Positions 43,650-52,223 of a DNA stretch of 64,000 bases are shown piece after piece. Within the stretch, counting starts at the first letter, position 1, and every line of letters starts with the position of its first letter. The DNA is taken from the NCBI GenBank assembly GCA_938016265.1, contig CALLWB010000017.1:62001-126000 (forward strand), in the 5' to 3' direction. The DNA comes from an uncultured Saprospiraceae bacterium (GTDB lineage Bacteria; Bacteroidota; Bacteroidia; Chitinophagales; Saprospiraceae). A program made the position numbers and the translations under genes. Under the pieces are notes generated by a model, which saw only the letters and a program-made list of their open reading frames with translations, searched no databases and was not told where the DNA came from.

Positions 43650-44438
43650 ATGAATAAATTTTTGTTTTTACTATCCACTTGCCTAATAGTTCTGGTTTTA
43701 GCTGGATGCAATCCAAATAACAACGACATTTGCGATGCTTGCGCACCAGTCAATTCTCTGGAAGCGTTTGTTGAGAACAACAGTGAATTCACAATTAGCG
43801 ACCAGCTAATCGCATGCGCCGCCGGAGGACAGATGACTTTTTTGCAGGATAGCGCCTACAAAATATCCGTATTTTTTCTTCCAATTGAAGGGGCGACTGA
43901 TTTTCGTTTTTTTGAAACGGGGTCGGAGTCAGATGATGCTTCAGATTATGGCCTTTATCAGGAAAAGGGACTAGAGGCGATTCCAATATTTAATAGTTTT
44001 TTGTATTACTTCAAACATTTAGCGATTGCGGAGGATCTGTGGTGCAGAGTTACTTACAAGGTTGGACAAACGCTACATATATCCAATCCTATTCGACTAA
44101 AATATACCACTAAGCCAACTCAATATGCACCTGAGCTAATAACCGTTGACCAATCTCAAAATTTGAATCCGGTTTTCACTTGGCAAGATGGAATTGTTCC
44201 TGAAAATGAGATTTACTTTCAAGTAGTTTCTGACCAGCAAAACAACTTACTATCCGGCACTTATACTACCGACCAGCAGTTTCAGTTTTACAATTTATCC
44301 AATGTTGTTTTAAATATCAATGACGTGACGCCTCCGCCAGCCCTTCTGCCTAGTAGTTTGTACCGTTTTACGCTTATGGGGGTTAGCGAAGACAATTGGG
44401 TCAATTTGATTGGAGACAAGATATTTTTTACTAATTAA
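43650..44438 (+). CDS. Hypothetical lipoprotein
   Basis: A 262-residue protein with a lipoprotein signal peptide (hydrophobic core, LVLAGC, then NPNNN). The mature part has cysteines at CDAC and in AACAAGG, and looks like a beta-rich domain of extracellular type, with FTWQDGIVPENEIYFQVV resembling a fibronectin-like strand pattern. I do not recognise a named family. It starts 18 bases after the DUF4442 stop, so it is in the same unit, and is probably an outer-membrane or periplasmic lipoprotein. Confidence 0.78.
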   Translation: MNKFLFLLSTCLIVLVLAGCNPNNNDICDACAPVNSLEAFVENNSEFTISDQLIACAAGGQMTFLQDSAYKISVFFLPIEGATDFRFFETGSESDDASDYGLYQEKGLEAIPIFNSFLYYFKHLAIAEDLWCRVTYKVGQTLHISNPIRLKYTTKPTQYAPELITVDQSQNLNPVFTWQDGIVPENEIYFQVVSDQQNNLLSGTYTTDQQFQFYNLSNVVLNINDVTPPPALLPSSLYRFTLMGVSEDNWVNLIGDKIFFTN

Positions 44439-44507
44439 TATTTGAATCTATTATCTTTGACAGACAATCAACTTTCCAACGTCCAGACTCAATTATTTTT
44501 TACAATT

Positions 44508-45161
44508 ATGAAATACGTTTTTATTGCTTTTTTAAGTATGTCTTTGCTCAGCTGTGGCGACATTACAGTTCCATCCACAACTAGTTCGACAAGCACCTCA
44601 ACAACAAGCCCATCTACCAACTCTTCCGGTAGCAGCGAATTTAATTCGGAGTTTTCCAATAAGCTAGTGCTAATGCAACAACAAAGAAAGAAAATGGCTG
44701 AACAACTGAAGGCAAGTTACGCAACAGAAGATGAGGAAAAACAATTTCTAGTCTATGAACAAAAATTGAAACAAGATTCCACGCAAGGACATGAACTACA
44801 CCGCCTCTTAGAAAATCACGGTTGGCCAGACCAATCAACCTACGGCATTTCAGCAACCAAACAAGTAACCGCTGTTTTACTTCATTCCCCACCAAAAATT
44901 CAGGAAAAGTGCCTTCCAATATTACTAGAAGCAGCAAAAAACAACGAAGCCTCCAAATCAGATGTTGCTCAAATACATGATAAAGTATTGATCTACCAAG
45001 GCAATAAACAACGCTACGGGACACAAATATCATTCAACAAACAAAAAGGCATGAATGACGTCCACCCCATCTCCGACGAAGCCAATGTAAATACCCGACG
45101 AGCAGCCATGGGCTTAAACTCAATTGAAGAATACCTAAAATCAAAAGGCATAAAGTACTAG
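44508..45161 (+). CDS. DUF6624-like lipoprotein
   Basis: A 217-residue lipoprotein. I start it at the ATG at 44508, which gives a compact signal peptide ending LLSC; the longer frame from 44442 adds no signal features. A Ser/Thr-rich linker (about 25-50) precedes a helical domain. Its segments HGWPDQSTYG, GNKQRYGTQI and the C-terminal NVNTRRAAMGLNSIEEYLK match the DUF6624 pattern known from many bacteria. No activity is known. The conserved W, Q, RYGTQ and RR residues suggest a binding or catalytic site. Confidence 0.8.
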   Translation: MKYVFIAFLSMSLLSCGDITVPSTTSSTSTSTTSPSTNSSGSSEFNSEFSNKLVLMQQQRKKMAEQLKASYATEDEEKQFLVYEQKLKQDSTQGHELHRLLENHGWPDQSTYGISATKQVTAVLLHSPPKIQEKCLPILLEAAKNNEASKSDVAQIHDKVLIYQGNKQRYGTQISFNKQKGMNDVHPISDEANVNTRRAAMGLNSIEEYLKSKGIKY

Positions 45162-45397
45162 TGGAAAAGTATTGGGAAACACCAGTAAAAAACGGAGGAT
45201 TGTTTTATGTTGTCTTGTTGGACAATTGTGTCAGGATTGGCCAACAAAGCGGCTCTGGACATACTGACAATGGCAAGACGGTTACTTACAAAAAATTCCT
45301 TGATGGAGTCGATCAAGAAATAGTCAGAGAAAAATTTTCTGAGTCTGAATTTCAAGAGATTATGCTCGCCATCAAAGTCCAACAATCATCGTTATAA
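45161..45397 (+). CDS. Small hypothetical protein
   Basis: A 78-codon frame begins with GTG overlapping the TAG of the previous gene by one base, the arrangement of a translationally coupled gene, and ends 19 bases before the convergent lepA. The sequence (WETPVKNGGLFYVVLLDNC... GKTVTYKKFLDGVDQEIV) has normal composition, mixed strands and helices, and no signal or membrane segment. I do not recognise it. It could be the end of the operon or a chance frame, but the coupling and plausible composition favour a real gene. Confidence 0.55.
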   Translation: MEKYWETPVKNGGLFYVVLLDNCVRIGQQSGSGHTDNGKTVTYKKFLDGVDQEIVREKFSESEFQEIMLAIKVQQSSL

Positions 45398-45415
45398 GAA
45401 CACCAATCTACCAAC

Positions 45416-47212
45416 TTAATCGTTCAGTTTCAAGACTTCCATAAATGCGGATTGAGGGACTTCTACAGAACCAATTTGACGCATTTTCTTCTTACCTTTT
45501 TTCTGCTTTTCTAGTAGTTTACGCTTTCGCGTAATATCACCACCATAACATTTAGCAGTTACATCTTTTCTGAGTGCAGAGATTGTTTCTCTGGCGATTA
45601 CTTTTTGGCCAATTGCTGCTTGTATTGCAATTTGGAACTGCTGTCTTGGTAACAGAGTCTTCAGTTTCGCGCACATTCGACGCCCAAAATAGTAGGCTTT
45701 GTCTCGGTGAATTAAAGAAGAAAAAGCATCTACATTCTCTCCGTTCAATTTGATATCCAATTTCACCAAGTCTGACGCTCTGTAGTCTGTCAATTCATAA
45801 TCGAAAGAGGCATATCCTCTAGAAATAGACTTGAGGATGTCATAAAAATCAAACACGATTTCTGCTAGAGGAAGGTCAAACGACAATTCAATCCTAGATT
45901 CTGTGAGGTAGACCTGATTGATGATCTCCCCTCTTCTATCCATACAAAGGCTAATGATCGCCCCAACATATTCCGGTTTTGAAATGATTTGCGCCCGGAT
46001 GTATGGTTCTTTAACATTCAGTAAAATGGTTGGTTCTGGAAGGTCTGTCGGATTGTTTACGATCAGTTCTTCCTCTCCCTTTTTGAGGTAGGCCTTGTAC
46101 ATTACGTTTGGAACCGTGGTAATAATACTTTGTCCAAACTCTCTCCACAGTCTTTCCTGAATAATTTCCAAGTGCAACATTCCAAGAAAACCACACCGAA
46201 ATCCAAAACCTAGGGCCAATGAGCTTTCCGGTTCATATACCAAGGAAGCATCATTCAACTGTAACTTCTCTATACTATCTCTAAGGTCCTCATAATCATC
46301 ATTATCTATTGGAAATATTCCTGCAAAAACCATTGGTTTTACATCCTCAAATCCTTGAATAGCTGCTTCACAAGGATTACTACTTTGTGTAATCGTATCC
46401 CCAACTTTAATTTCTTTCGATTGCTTGATTCCTGTAATTATATAGCCTACATTTCCGGCTTTCACCACTGGCTGCGGTAACAAATCCATTTTGAGAATCC
46501 CGACTTCATCCGCCAGATATTCCTTTCCTGTATTGACAAATTTCACCTTGTCTCCTTTTTTCATACTTCCATTTAGAATTCTGAAATAGGCAATAACTCC
46601 ACGATAAGCATTAAAGTTTGAATCGAAGATCAACGCTTGCAAAGGCTCATCTACATTTCCTTTTGGAGCGGGTACCATATTGATTATAGCATTCATGATA
46701 TCCTCTACCCCTTCACCAGTTTTTCCACTAGCAAGGACGATATCCTGAATTTGACCACCGATCAAGTCCATGATTTGATCACTCACCTCTTCCACCATTG
46801 CGCTTGGCATGTCTATCTTATTGATGACTGGAATGATTTCGAGGTCATGCTCAATAGCAAGATATAGGTTGGAAATCGTCTGTGCTTGAATACCTTGTGT
46901 TGCATCTACAATAAGTAGAGCGCCTTCACAGGCCGCAATAGATCTGGACACCTCGTAGGAGAAATCAACGTGGCCTGGTGTATCGATTAGATTGAGCACA
47001 TATTCCTTACCATCCGTGTGTTTATGATTCATTTGGATGGCATGACTCTTTATGGTAATGCCGCGCTCTCGCTCGATATCCATGTCATCCAAAGCCTGCG
47101 CTTTCATATTCCGCTTGTCTATCGTACTTGTAAATTCAAGTAATCGATCAGCCAACGTACTTTTCCCGTGATCAATGTGTGCTATGATGCAAAAATTCCT
47201 AATATTTTCCAT
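45416..47212 (-). CDS. lepA: Elongation factor 4 (LepA), back-translocating GTPase
   Basis: A 598-residue ribosome-associated GTPase that remodels stalled or mis-translocated ribosomes. The G1 motif [10 protein letters not shown]2/G3 region ([19 protein letters not shown]) and G4 NKID are near the N-terminus. The family-specific C-terminal domain is present ([16 protein letters not shown]... [27 protein letters not shown]). Length and all motifs are standard. A perfect -7 box lies 7 bases before the ATG, predicting a leader of only a few bases. Confidence 0.98.
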   Translation of the reverse strand: MENIRNFCIIAHIDHGKSTLADRLLEFTSTIDKRNMKAQALDDMDIERERGITIKSHAIQMNHKHTDGKEYVLNLIDTPGHVDFSYEVSRSIAACEGALLIVDATQGIQAQTISNLYLAIEHDLEIIPVINKIDMPSAMVEEVSDQIMDLIGGQIQDIVLASGKTGEGVEDIMNAIINMVPAPKGNVDEPLQALIFDSNFNAYRGVIAYFRILNGSMKKGDKVKFVNTGKEYLADEVGILKMDLLPQPVVKAGNVGYIITGIKQSKEIKVGDTITQSSNPCEAAIQGFEDVKPMVFAGIFPIDNDDYEDLRDSIEKLQLNDASLVYEPESSLALGFGFRCGFLGMLHLEIIQERLWREFGQSIITTVPNVMYKAYLKKGEEELIVNNPTDLPEPTILLNVKEPYIRAQIISKPEYVGAIISLCMDRRGEIINQVYLTESRIELSFDLPLAEIVFDFYDILKSISRGYASFDYELTDYRASDLVKLDIKLNGENVDAFSSLIHRDKAYYFGRRMCAKLKTLLPRQQFQIAIQAAIGQKVIARETISALRKDVTAKCYGGDITRKRKLLEKQKKGKKKMRQIGSVEVPQSAFMEVLKLND

Positions 47213-47219
47213 AAGTCTG

Positions 47220-47227
47220 CAAAGATA
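47220..47227 (-). promoter_or_regulatory. Bacteroidota -7 box for lepA
   Basis: TATCTTTG on the minus strand matches TAnnTTTG. Seven bases separate it from the ATG, the same geometry as guaA. Confidence 0.55.
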
Positions 47228-47281
47228 CCTAAGACTACACTAAAATTTGTTTTTAATGATAAAAAAGATTGAAGTTTTGGA

Positions 47282-48199
47282 TTATCCCTTCAAAAACGCA
47301 AAAATAACCCCAATTACAATGCCTCCAATAATAACAAGTACCTTTTTCGTGTTGTTTGAACCATCCTCTGTTATCCTCGACAGGATTCCAGGGATAGAAT
47401 GTTGATGATCTTTAGTTTGTTCTTCTATTTGCCCCAATACGTCAAGAAGTTGATTTTTGGTATCCCCATCTATTCTTAAGGATACACCCTTTTTCAGAAT
47501 TTCCTGCGCAAGTAAATACCGAAAATGTTCATTATAAAGGTTTAGTGCCAATTGATTTAGAGCTTTAGCGTAAGAAACCAAAAATCCATCATAGTAAGCA
47601 GGAAGGTTATTCAACAAAGCAATCGTATTTTTATTGAAATATAGAGCGATCTCCTTACTTGCCAAATTGATTGTTTTACAACTTTCTGCCAAGAGTTTTA
47701 ACTCCTGCAATTTTTGGCTTAGCAATCGATAAGTCCTTTGATGGCAGTCACTTTCAAACTCTACCGGTACTGGAAGTTCGTCCTTTACAAGCAATTGAAT
47801 TAAATCTAGATCCCTTTTCTTTACAGCATTCGAAAAACAAACATTAAACTGATAAGCGAAAAAGGGAGCTATAAATTTTTGAAAATCAGTAGATTTACTA
47901 CTTAAATCTTCTGGCTGTCCGAAAAAATCTAATTCCTGATTTTCTAAGAATCCCAGAAGCTTGGGGAAGTTAACTAACTCTGCGTGGTAACTTAATATTT
48001 GTTCATTTTCCAAGTCTTCAAACAAAGAGATAACGGATTGTTTATCCAAAACCAAATTACCTGATTTGATGGTAGTGGTGCCTTGCAACTCAAATTCGGC
48101 CAGCCATCGTTTTCTTGCCAGTTTCACTGTCTTAGCGTCCACTGTACCGTCGGTATTTGTTGAAATGTTTAGCCTTAAAATTGGATTAATGTATAACAC
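47282..48199 (-). CDS. Hypothetical tail-anchored helical protein
   Basis: A 305-residue protein of unknown family. It lacks a signal peptide, is mainly helical with scattered leucine-rich amphipathic stretches, and ends in a single hydrophobic segment (about 286-303, VLVIIGGIVIGVIFAF) followed by two or three residues. This is the layout of a tail-anchored membrane protein with a cytoplasmic domain. A coiled-coil-like segment (about 240-262) precedes a short linker. It sits between the exonuclease gene and lepA on the same strand, 75 and 69 bases away, so co-transcription is possible but not certain. Confidence 0.75.
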   Translation of the reverse strand: MLYINPILRLNISTNTDGTVDAKTVKLARKRWLAEFELQGTTTIKSGNLVLDKQSVISLFEDLENEQILSYHAELVNFPKLLGFLENQELDFFGQPEDLSSKSTDFQKFIAPFFAYQFNVCFSNAVKKRDLDLIQLLVKDELPVPVEFESDCHQRTYRLLSQKLQELKLLAESCKTINLASKEIALYFNKNTIALLNNLPAYYDGFLVSYAKALNQLALNLYNEHFRYLLAQEILKKGVSLRIDGDTKNQLLDVLGQIEEQTKDHQHSIPGILSRITEDGSNNTKKVLVIIGGIVIGVIFAFLKG

Positions 48200-48274
48200 G
48201 TAACTCTATTTAAAATGCAGGATTTGAAGATTTCCATTTATTCTCCAAAAAACATGCCTTATCTATATTTTTCT

Positions 48275-49672
48275 TTAGAAATTGGAGGCGGCTAGTGGAA
48301 TAATTTTTTCAGCATTTCCTTTCCTTATTGTTTTCTTGATATAATATTCAAAAATCGATAAATGTGGCTGATTTTTGACCGCCAATAAAATCTCCTCAAA
48401 ATGAGAAATATTCTGATAATCAAAAAAACCAAACCCTTTAAATTCTCCTTCTTGTACCAACAACACCGATTTTTCCTCCTTAGTTCTCCCTTTCCCTATT
48501 AATGCAAATTCTTCCTCAAATGGGACTCGGATAGTCTCAATTGCAAGACTTACTTTTTTATTGTACTCTTCTGAATCTAACGTACTACAGGAAGTATTGT
48601 TGCAAGAAGGATGTTGGCAAACTCTGGCAAACAGCTCCTTGGTGTTCATATGGAGGTATTGATTGCACAGACCATGTTCTTTTGCAAATTTCTTAAGCAC
48701 TTCATCTGCTTCAATTTGCAACTCAAATCCAGCAATAACGTTTAAATATTTGGAATATTGACCGACGGCAAGACATTGAAAGCCCCCTTCATTTTGGTAT
48801 TCATGGATGCAGAAAGCAAAATTGCTTTTTCGCTTGGCAATATTATATTTTGGGCGGTGTTTGTCAATTTCCAATCCTTCTTGAATCAACATTATCAAAT
48901 CATTACCTGACAGCTCAAAGGTGATGTCAGTCATTTCTTTTTTTAGTTGAATCATACGCTTAGAACTGCGCGCTAACTGACTCATTACTTTCCTCTGAAT
49001 GTTTCTCCCTTTCCCTACATACAATACTCGGCCATCAGCGTCATGAAAATAGAACACGCCGATTCTTTCTGGCAATTCATGTAAGGAATCCATCGAAATA
49101 TTAGGCGGTAAATCACTGACTAATAGCCCGTTGTTCAATTGCAGTTGAACTTGATTAGTGGTGTCGTTTTGTAATATTTTTTCGAATACTATGACTGTTG
49201 CTAGCGTGTCGGCCATTGCTCGGTGCCGATCATTCACAGAAATTCCAAACCGGGTGATTAACTTACCAAGTCCATAAGAATGAAACCCTGGAAAAACCTT
49301 TCTACACAATCGTACAGTACAAAGTTTTTTGCGGATGAACCGTCTACCGATAGCAGCAAATTCTTTTTGCAGAAAACCATAGTCAAAACCAACGTTATGG
49401 GCAATAAAAATAGCATTTTCTGTCATTTCCCAAATGATATCGCTCACCTCTTCAAATGGAGGGGCGTCTGCTACCATATTGTTGGTAATTCCAGTTAGGT
49501 TGGTAATGAAAGCAGGAATATATTTCCCTGGATTTAGTAGCGTTTCGTACTTGTCAATTATTTTACTGCCGTCATGCAACACAATTGCAATTTCAGTGAT
49601 TTTGTCGTCTCCTCCACCACTTCCGGTTGTTTCGATATCGACTATTGCATAAAGTTGTTTTTGACTACTCAT
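48275..49672 (-). CDS. DEDD exonuclease (DnaQ-like) fused to a GIY-YIG nuclease domain
   Basis: A 465-residue protein combining two nuclease domains. Residues about 5-165 are a DnaQ-type 3'-5' exonuclease (DIETTGSGGGDDKITEIA, with HNVGFDYGFL, and HRAMADTLAT carrying the later His/Asp). Residues about 195-280 match the GIY-YIG domain of UvrC/Cho (GVFYFHDADGRVLYVGKGRNIQRKV). The C-terminal 180 residues resemble the extension seen in such fusions, with CQHPSCNNTSC cysteines that could bind metal. Related DnaQ-UvrC-N fusions occur in other bacteria and are linked to DNA repair. A -7 box lies about 32-39 bases upstream. Confidence 0.88.
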   Translation of the reverse strand: MSSQKQLYAIVDIETTGSGGGDDKITEIAIVLHDGSKIIDKYETLLNPGKYIPAFITNLTGITNNMVADAPPFEEVSDIIWEMTENAIFIAHNVGFDYGFLQKEFAAIGRRFIRKKLCTVRLCRKVFPGFHSYGLGKLITRFGISVNDRHRAMADTLATVIVFEKILQNDTTNQVQLQLNNGLLVSDLPPNISMDSLHELPERIGVFYFHDADGRVLYVGKGRNIQRKVMSQLARSSKRMIQLKKEMTDITFELSGNDLIMLIQEGLEIDKHRPKYNIAKRKSNFAFCIHEYQNEGGFQCLAVGQYSKYLNVIAGFELQIEADEVLKKFAKEHGLCNQYLHMNTKELFARVCQHPSCNNTSCSTLDSEEYNKKVSLAIETIRVPFEEEFALIGKGRTKEEKSVLLVQEGEFKGFGFFDYQNISHFEEILLAVKNQPHLSIFEYYIKKTIRKGNAEKIIPLAASNF

Positions 49673-49703
49673 TGATTTCCTTCACTTTCTCTGTACGTTA
49701 AAA

Positions 49704-49711
49704 CAAATTTA
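49704..49711 (-). promoter_or_regulatory. Bacteroidota -7 box for the exonuclease/GIY-YIG gene
   Basis: TAAATTTG on the minus strand matches TAnnTTTG, and TTG lies about 22 bases upstream. Confidence 0.45.
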
Positions 49712-49856
49712 ATCAAAAAAATGAAAATTTGACAAAACAAAACCAAATTAGTTATTTTTTAACATTCACAGCTAGCAGTTATTTTAAAATATTTTTCCAT
49801 CAAAATTCAGTTTATATCAACTGTTTTCTGATATTGCAGCAAATATTTAGCATTCA

Positions 49857-51089
49857 ATGAAAATTTATATTCCACTTTGGCTTTCCCTTCTATTTATGGT
49901 GACTTGTTGTCAGTCGGCTCAAAACAAAACTGAACCAAAGACGTCTGATCCATCGACAAAAATGGAACAAATTACCGCTAAACCTATAAAGGTCGGAGCA
50001 GAGCAATTGGACAAATACCTGCCGAAACTAGAAGGTAAAACAATCGCTATCGTTGTCAATCAAACCTCTAAAATTGGTGACCACCACCTAATTGATCAAT
50101 TATTAGAAAAAAAGGTCAAGGTGACAAAAATATTTGCTCCTGAACATGGCTTTCGAGGTGCTGCTGATGCTGGAGAAAAAGTGAAAGATGGCAAAGATGC
50201 CAAAACCGGATTACCAATCATTTCTTTATACGGGAAAAACAAAAAACCATCTAAAGAGATGCTAAAAGGTATTGACTTTATGGTATTTGATATTCAGGAT
50301 GTTGGCGCTCGTTTTTACACATATATCTCAACAATGAGCCTTGTGATGGAGGCATGTGCTGAAAATGGTATTCCTTTGTTAATTCTAGACCGTCCCAATC
50401 CAAACGGACATATTGTGGATGGCCCTGTCCTAGAGGAAGGTTTTGAGTCCTTTGTAGGAATGCATCGAGTACCCATTTTGCACGGAATGACCATGGCGGA
50501 ATATGCCCATATGCTAAACGGTGAAAAATGGTTGAAAGGAGGCATTCAATGTAAATTACATTATGTTTTGTGTGAAAACTATACACATAACACGCCTTAC
50601 CAAATTCCTGTAAAACCATCTCCAAACCTCCCAAATTGGAGGTCTATCCTACTCTACCCTCATCTGTGTTTGCTTGAAGGAACTCCGATAAGTGTAGGCA
50701 GAGGTACGGACAAACAGTTTCAAGTGATCGGGCATCCTGACATCAAGTCTACAAATGGCTTTACGTTTACACCAACCCCGAAACCTGGGGCAAAATATCC
50801 AAAACATCAAGACAAACTTTGTAATGGAATAGATTTAAGTAAATTGTCTTTGGATCAACTACAGAAGATTGATCAATTTGACTTAACTTATATTTTGGAG
50901 GTTTATACTGATTTTAAGGACAAAAAAAGTTTCTTTAATAAGAATAATTTCTTTGATCGATTGGCAGGCACCGACCAGCTGAGAAAGCAAATACAAGCAG
51001 GAAAAACAGAAAAGGAAATCCGATCTTCCTGGCAAAGAGACCTTGCAGAATTCAAACAACGGAGATTCAAGTATTTGTTGTACAAATAA
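49857..51089 (+). CDS. DUF1343 / NamZ-like exo-beta-N-acetylmuramidase, lipoprotein
   Basis: A 410-residue lipoprotein (signal peptide ending MVTCC). The body matches the DUF1343 family (now NamZ, GH171), which removes terminal MurNAc from peptidoglycan fragments. Visible blocks are AIVVNQTSKIG, IFAPEHGFRG, IDFMVFDIQDVGARFYTYISTM, LDRPNPNGHIVDGP and the VGMHRVPILHGMT segment. It would act in the periplasm on cell-wall turnover products. It is followed after 51 bases by fmt on the same strand. The assignment is to the family; the substrate is inferred from characterised members. Confidence 0.92.
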   Translation: MKIYIPLWLSLLFMVTCCQSAQNKTEPKTSDPSTKMEQITAKPIKVGAEQLDKYLPKLEGKTIAIVVNQTSKIGDHHLIDQLLEKKVKVTKIFAPEHGFRGAADAGEKVKDGKDAKTGLPIISLYGKNKKPSKEMLKGIDFMVFDIQDVGARFYTYISTMSLVMEACAENGIPLLILDRPNPNGHIVDGPVLEEGFESFVGMHRVPILHGMTMAEYAHMLNGEKWLKGGIQCKLHYVLCENYTHNTPYQIPVKPSPNLPNWRSILLYPHLCLLEGTPISVGRGTDKQFQVIGHPDIKSTNGFTFTPTPKPGAKYPKHQDKLCNGIDLSKLSLDQLQKIDQFDLTYILEVYTDFKDKKSFFNKNNFFDRLAGTDQLRKQIQAGKTEKEIRSSWQRDLAEFKQRRFKYLLYK

Positions 51090-51140
51090 CATAGATTAAA
51101 CCTAACTTGAGAACTGGGAAAACTAAAAATAGCAATTTAA

Positions 51141-52049
51141 ATGAAGATAATTTTTATGGGGACGCCTGATTTTGCTGTTCCTTCACTCGACATATTGGTA
51201 GAAAATGGGTATGATGTTGTCGCTGTTATTACTGCAACCGACAAGTATGGTGGACGAGGCAATAAAAAGCTCTTGCAGTCTGCTGTAAAAAAGTATGCTG
51301 TGGAAAAGGGAATTCACGTGTTGCAGCCTAAAAATCTGAAAAAGAAAGAGTTTTTAGATGAGTTGTGGGCACTGCAAGCAGATTTACAAGTCGTTGTTGC
51401 TTTTAGAATGCTACCGGAGAAAGTTTGGGCGATGCCTCCAATGGGCACCATCAATCTTCATGGATCGCTCCTACCTAAATATCGGGGTGCTGCGCCTATC
51501 AACTGGGCAGTAATCAATGGAGAAAAAGAAACAGGTGCCACTACCTTCTTCATCCAGCAACAGATTGATACAGGAAATTTACTTTATCAAACCAAACTGG
51601 AAATTGGCCCTGACGACACTGCAGGAGACGTTCATGATCGAATGATGGTAGATGGAGCCAAACTATTGTTAAAGACTGTAAAAGCGATCGAAGCGAGGAA
51701 ATATGACACTTCTGTCCAAGATGAATCCTTAGTTTCTCATGCTCCTAAAATTTTTCATAAAACATGTGAGATCAACTTTGATGCACCAACACAAAAAGTC
51801 CATGATTTTATCCGCGGACTGAGTCCCTTCCCTACTGCTTGGACTACCCTCAATGATTTAAATTTGAAGATCTATAAATCTTCCAGAGAAATTATTTCCC
51901 ATCAGCACCTTCCAGGTAGCTTTCACACCGAAGAAAAAAGAGTTTTAAAAATTGCTACAAAAGATGGATTTATTCTTGTAAAGGAGCTGCAATTGCAAGG
52001 AAAACGTCGCATGGATGTCAAATCTTTCTTAAATGGTTATCAAGTCTAA
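51141..52049 (+). CDS. fmt: Methionyl-tRNA formyltransferase
   Basis: Formylates initiator Met-tRNA with 10-formyl-tetrahydrofolate. It is 302 residues. The N-terminal formyltransferase domain has the MGTPDFAVPSL start, and the INLHGSLLPKYRGAAPINWAVINGE stretch contains the catalytic Asn/His and the SLLP hallmark. The C-terminal OB-fold domain begins at about 205. All landmarks are in place. It is on the same strand as the NamZ-like gene; def is not nearby. Confidence 0.97.
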   Translation: MKIIFMGTPDFAVPSLDILVENGYDVVAVITATDKYGGRGNKKLLQSAVKKYAVEKGIHVLQPKNLKKKEFLDELWALQADLQVVVAFRMLPEKVWAMPPMGTINLHGSLLPKYRGAAPINWAVINGEKETGATTFFIQQQIDTGNLLYQTKLEIGPDDTAGDVHDRMMVDGAKLLLKTVKAIEARKYDTSVQDESLVSHAPKIFHKTCEINFDAPTQKVHDFIRGLSPFPTAWTTLNDLNLKIYKSSREIISHQHLPGSFHTEEKRVLKIATKDGFILVKELQLQGKRRMDVKSFLNGYQV

Positions 52050-52223
52050 CTAAATTCTTAATTCTTAACATTTTTTTACTGAAAATTTATTATTTTTAGG
52101 CAATAGTCGTTACTAAATTGTTGATAGATGTTACTTTTTCAGTAATATCCGTTATTAAAATGGCTTACTCTCTTTCACCTGCTGCTCCAATTTCAAAGTT
52201 GTTTTTTAACCTAAATATTCATC

